Source of the DNA: Thermohalobaculum sp045106875
GTDB lineage: Bacteria; Pseudomonadota; Alphaproteobacteria; Rhodobacterales; Rhodobacteraceae
Assembly: GCA_045106875.1 (NCBI GenBank)
Contig: JBGCFK010000187.1
Coordinates: 1 to 8,198 of the forward strand
Length of the DNA stretch: 8,198 bases
Reading direction: 5' to 3'
Made by a program: the position numbers and the translations under genes. Shown in pieces: positions 5,755 through 8,198 of the stretch. The notes under the pieces are model-generated. The model was given only the letters and a program-made list of their open reading frames with translations, was not told the origin of the DNA and did not search any database. Position 1 is the first letter of the stretch. Each line of letters begins with the position of its first letter.

Positions 5755-6491
5755 GCGGCTTCCTCGCCCAGATAAGCACTGCGGACCTCGGCATTGGCGC
5801 GAATCTCATCCGGCGTGCCTGTCGCAACCAGCTTGCCGTAGACCAGAACCGAGATCCGGTCGGCCAATTGAAACACTGCATCCATGTCGTGCTCGATCAG
5901 CAAGATCGCATGATCAGAACGCAGACCGGCAAGGAGGTCGACCATCTTGCGACTTTCCTCTGCCCCCATTCCAGCCAAAGGCTCATCCAGCAGCAGCAGC
6001 TTCGGTGAGGTGGCAAGCGCCATGGCGATCTCAAGCTGGCGCTGCTGACCATGCGCAAGCGCGGAGACCGGGGCCCCGGCAAGCTCGGCAAGACCGACAT
6101 GTCCCAACATATCCGCAGCTTGCGCCCGCAGTCCGACATCCAAGCGCGCAGGACGCCAGAACCGGAACGAGTGCCCGTCATGGGCCTGCACCGCCAGTGC
6201 TACATTGTCGGTCACGCTCATATCCTGGAAGACCGATGTAATCTGATAGGACCGTGCAAGGCCACGATGCGCACGGGCATGGGTTGGCAGCCTGGTGATA
6301 TCGGCACCGTCCAGCAGAACCTGTCCCGCATCGGGCATCAGCTCACCCGCCAATTGCGAGATCAACGTCGTCTTGCCAGCACCGTTCGGTCCGATCACGG
6401 CATGGATTTCTCCCATGCGCACGTCGAGTGAAACGTCGTCCGTGGCGGTCACACCACCGAAGCGCTTGGCCAGGCTACGGACTTCAAGCAT
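5751..6491 (-). CDS. livG: Branched-chain amino acid type ABC transporter, ATP-binding protein LivG
   Basis: 246 residues from ATG at 6491, with GAGGG seven bases ahead. The in-frame ATG at 6569 would add 26 residues that lie inside livM and is not credible. Walker A is GPNGAGKTT (34-42), the Q-loop glutamine is Q83 (SYQIT), the signature region is the LivG-type ALAHGQQRQLE (144-154), Walker B is LLLLDEP (165-171) and the switch histidine is H201 in IEHDM. The C-terminal TGTPDEI and YLGEEA are typical of LivG. It pairs with LivF as the cytoplasmic ATPase dimer of the importer. It overlaps the livM end by eight bases and the livF start by four, so the genes are translated as a coupled set. Confidence 0.96.
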   Translation of the reverse strand: MLEVRSLAKRFGGVTATDDVSLDVRMGEIHAVIGPNGAGKTTLISQLAGELMPDAGQVLLDGADITRLPTHARAHRGLARSYQITSVFQDMSVTDNVALAVQAHDGHSFRFWRPARLDVGLRAQAADMLGHVGLAELAGAPVSALAHGQQRQLEIAMALATSPKLLLLDEPLAGMGAEESRKMVDLLAGLRSDHAILLIEHDMDAVFQLADRISVLVYGKLVATGTPDEIRANAEVRSAYLGEEAA

Positions 6492-7446
6492 GCGCGCGCC
6501 CTCGCAGGATCCCCGAGATGCCACCGCGCGCAAACAAAACCACAAGCACCAGAACCAGTCCGAAAACAAAGTGCCAGTATACCCCTGCGCCCGGCTGTAT
6601 GGAGTTCATGACCGGCTCTAGATACTCTTCCAGCAGGATAAACACCGCGACACCGAAGACAGGGCCATAGAGCCGCCCGGTACCACCAAGCACGACCATA
6701 AAGATCAGCTCGCCCGAGCGGGTCCAGTCCATCATGTCAGGGCTGATGAATTCAGTGAAGTTGCCCAGCAAAGCACCTGCATAAGCACAGAGCGCCCCCG
6801 CGATCATATAGGCGACAAGCCGGTACCGGAATGTGGGATAGCCCAAGGCCTGCATCCGTTGCTCGTTCGACTTGGCACCCTGAACGACCATCCCGAAGCG
6901 GGCATTCACAACCCGATGCATGATGAACAAAGCCACAATCAGCGATGCAAGGCAAACATAGTAGAACGTCAGTTCGTCATGCAGGTCGATCACTGGCACG
7001 GCAGAACGTTCGTAGATCACCAGCCCATCATCGGCACCGTATTCCTCCAGCGAGACGAACAGGAAATAGACCATCTGACTGAACGCCATGGTGATCATGA
7101 TAAAATGAACACCTTTGGTGCGCAGCGACATCGCGCCGGTCACAAAAGCAAAAAGCGCCCCAACAACCAAGGCCAACGGCAGATGCACCCACCCATCGTA
7201 GATATCGTAGTGGGCAGGAATACCGACGCAATAGGCGCCGATGCCCAGAAACGCCGCGTGTCCGAAGCTGACCATGCCACCATAGCCAAGGATCAGGTTC
7301 AGGCTGACCGCAGCGATCGCAATGATGATCAACCGGGTCGCCAGGTCCATCAGGAACGGCTGACCCGCCGCCGCAATCGCGAAAGGCGCCACGGCGAGCA
7401 GTCCCATGATTGCGATGCCCGCAATGGTTTCGTTGCGAAACGTCAT
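6484..7446 (-). CDS. livM: Branched-chain amino acid type ABC transporter, permease LivM
   Basis: 320 residues of polytopic inner-membrane protein, within the usual LivM range. Family landmarks are SLNLILGYGGMVSFGHAAF (48-66) at the first core membrane segments, LRTKGVHFIMITMAFSQM (108-125), the cytoplasmic coupling loop with NEQRMQALGYP (194-204), and GGTGRLYGPVFG (254-265) near the C-terminal membrane segments. LivM and LivH form the transmembrane channel of the importer. ATG at 7446 overlaps the livH stop as ATGA and has GAGGA just ahead. The basic tail (RGRAHA) runs into the livG start. Substrate is unknown: the family also moves urea, amides and aromatic compounds, and I see no feature that decides. 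Confidence 0.95.
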   Translation of the reverse strand: MTFRNETIAGIAIMGLLAVAPFAIAAAGQPFLMDLATRLIIIAIAAVSLNLILGYGGMVSFGHAAFLGIGAYCVGIPAHYDIYDGWVHLPLALVVGALFAFVTGAMSLRTKGVHFIMITMAFSQMVYFLFVSLEEYGADDGLVIYERSAVPVIDLHDELTFYYVCLASLIVALFIMHRVVNARFGMVVQGAKSNEQRMQALGYPTFRYRLVAYMIAGALCAYAGALLGNFTEFISPDMMDWTRSGELIFMVVLGGTGRLYGPVFGVAVFILLEEYLEPVMNSIQPGAGVYWHFVFGLVLVLVVLFARGGISGILRGRAHA

Positions 7447-8198
7447 CTGGTCCTCGGTGGGAACAGGCCTTGTGGGCGGATCACAAGGATCGCCGCCATC
7501 AGGATGTAGATCAGCATGGCCGACAATGCAGGCGCCGCGGTTTCAGCGTGGTCCGCTGACATCAGCCATAGCAGCAGCACATCCAGATAGCTGCGCCCCA
7601 TGGTATCGATCACTCCAACGATCAGCGCGCCGACAAACGCGCCCTTGATGGACCCGATCCCACCAATGATGATGACGACGAAAGCGACGATGATGATCTC
7701 GTTGCCCATGCCGATAGAGGCCTCGGTAATGGGTGCGATCATCAGACCCGCAAGCCCTGCCATGGCAGCGCCCAAAGCAAAGACGATGGCAAAGAGCCGC
7801 TGGATATCAACCCCCAACGCCTGCACCATAGCCCGGTCCGATGCACCCGCCCGGATCCGCATACCAAGGCGTGTGCGCGTGACCAGCAGCCAGAGCCCGA
7901 TTGCAACGGCCAATCCTGTGCCAACGATAACCAGACGGAAGAGCGGGATCTCGGCACCCGCAAACGCGACACGGCCCTGGGCCCACCATGGCGTCGGAAT
8001 GCCCATGCCCTCGGCACCCCAGAAGAAATGCACCGAGGTATCGGCGATAAGGATCAACCCGAACGTCGCGAGTACGTGGTCCAGATGATCACGGGTGTAA
8101 AGGGATCGCGCGATGGTTATCTCGGCTGCGTACCCGACAGCTGCTGTCAGAGGCAAGGCGACCAGCAAGCCCAATACGAACGACCCGGTCACGGCCAC
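7443..8198 (-). CDS. livH: Branched-chain amino acid type ABC transporter, permease LivH (5' end outside the window)
   Basis: 251 codons are visible, open at the right window edge. The edge codon is GTG, but family comparison shows about 40-60 N-terminal residues are missing, including the first membrane segments, so it is not the real start. Recognisable parts are the DHLDHVLATFGLIL stretch (37-50 of the fragment), the cytoplasmic coupling loop GMRIRAGASDRAMVQALG (112-129) and GGIGSIKGAFVGA (179-191), then C-terminal membrane segments ending RPQGLFPPR. It forms the channel with LivM. A substrate-binding protein gene, normally close to this operon, is not in the window and may lie upstream. 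Confidence 0.94.
   Translation of the reverse strand: MAVTGSFVLGLLVALPLTAAVGYAAEITIARSLYTRDHLDHVLATFGLILIADTSVHFFWGAEGMGIPTPWWAQGRVAFAGAEIPLFRLVIVGTGLAVAIGLWLLVTRTRLGMRIRAGASDRAMVQALGVDIQRLFAIVFALGAAMAGLAGLMIAPITEASIGMGNEIIIVAFVVIIIGGIGSIKGAFVGALIVGVIDTMGRSYLDVLLLWLMSADHAETAAPALSAMLIYILMAAILVIRPQGLFPPRTR

Noticed and set aside
6859..7509. Long open plus-strand frame opposite livM
   Set aside because: It is His/Arg/Gln-rich, the mirror of a hydrophobic membrane protein; livM is certain on the other strand.

Overview
The window looks like chromosomal or large-plasmid DNA of a high-GC alphaproteobacterium, most likely a Rhodobacteraceae (Roseobacter-type) member. The reasons are the dense genes with stop/start overlaps, the GC-rich third codon positions, a liv-type ABC operon in the order H-M-G-F, an ExoP/Wzz plus ExoY-type exopolysaccharide pair, and a small protein of the GTA head-spike base family (Rcc01079 type) that I know mainly from this family and its phages.

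Region 1 (1-2740) is an exopolysaccharide locus. A Wzz/ExoP chain-length protein, cut by the left window edge, and a membrane-anchored SH3-domain protein lie on the minus strand and overlap by ATGA. Divergent from them, across a 332-base intergenic region, is a 415-residue polyprenyl-phosphate sugar-1-phosphate transferase on the plus strand. The intergenic region holds an exact TTAA-N7-TTAA motif, the CtrA consensus, 63 bases before the transferase start. It also holds a TTACC-N5-GGTAA inverted repeat nearer the minus-strand genes.

Region 2 (2804-4919, minus strand, convergent with the transferase) is a tightly coupled three-frame cassette. In transcription order it has an 86-residue spike base protein, a 320-residue SGNH/SASA carbohydrate esterase ending in three short IPDQ repeats, and a 298-residue protein with an Ig-like domain followed by a probable concanavalin-like domain. 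None has a signal peptide, which suits virion-type parts assembled in the cytoplasm. The beginning of the Ig-like domain is encoded at the end of the esterase frame and the rest in the next frame. The two may therefore be one protein split by a frameshift, or a pair joined by reinitiation or ribosomal slippage. The combination of a GTA-spike-like base, a polysaccharide esterase and a lectin-like domain beside capsule or exopolysaccharide genes is the most interesting part of the window.

Region 3 (5062-8198, minus strand) is a branched-chain-amino-acid-type (HAAT) ABC importer: livH (5' end beyond the window), livM, livG and livF, each overlapping the next by 4 to 8 bases. No periplasmic binding protein gene is visible, so the substrate cannot be assigned. 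No RNA genes, CRISPR arrays, insertion sequences or origins were seen.
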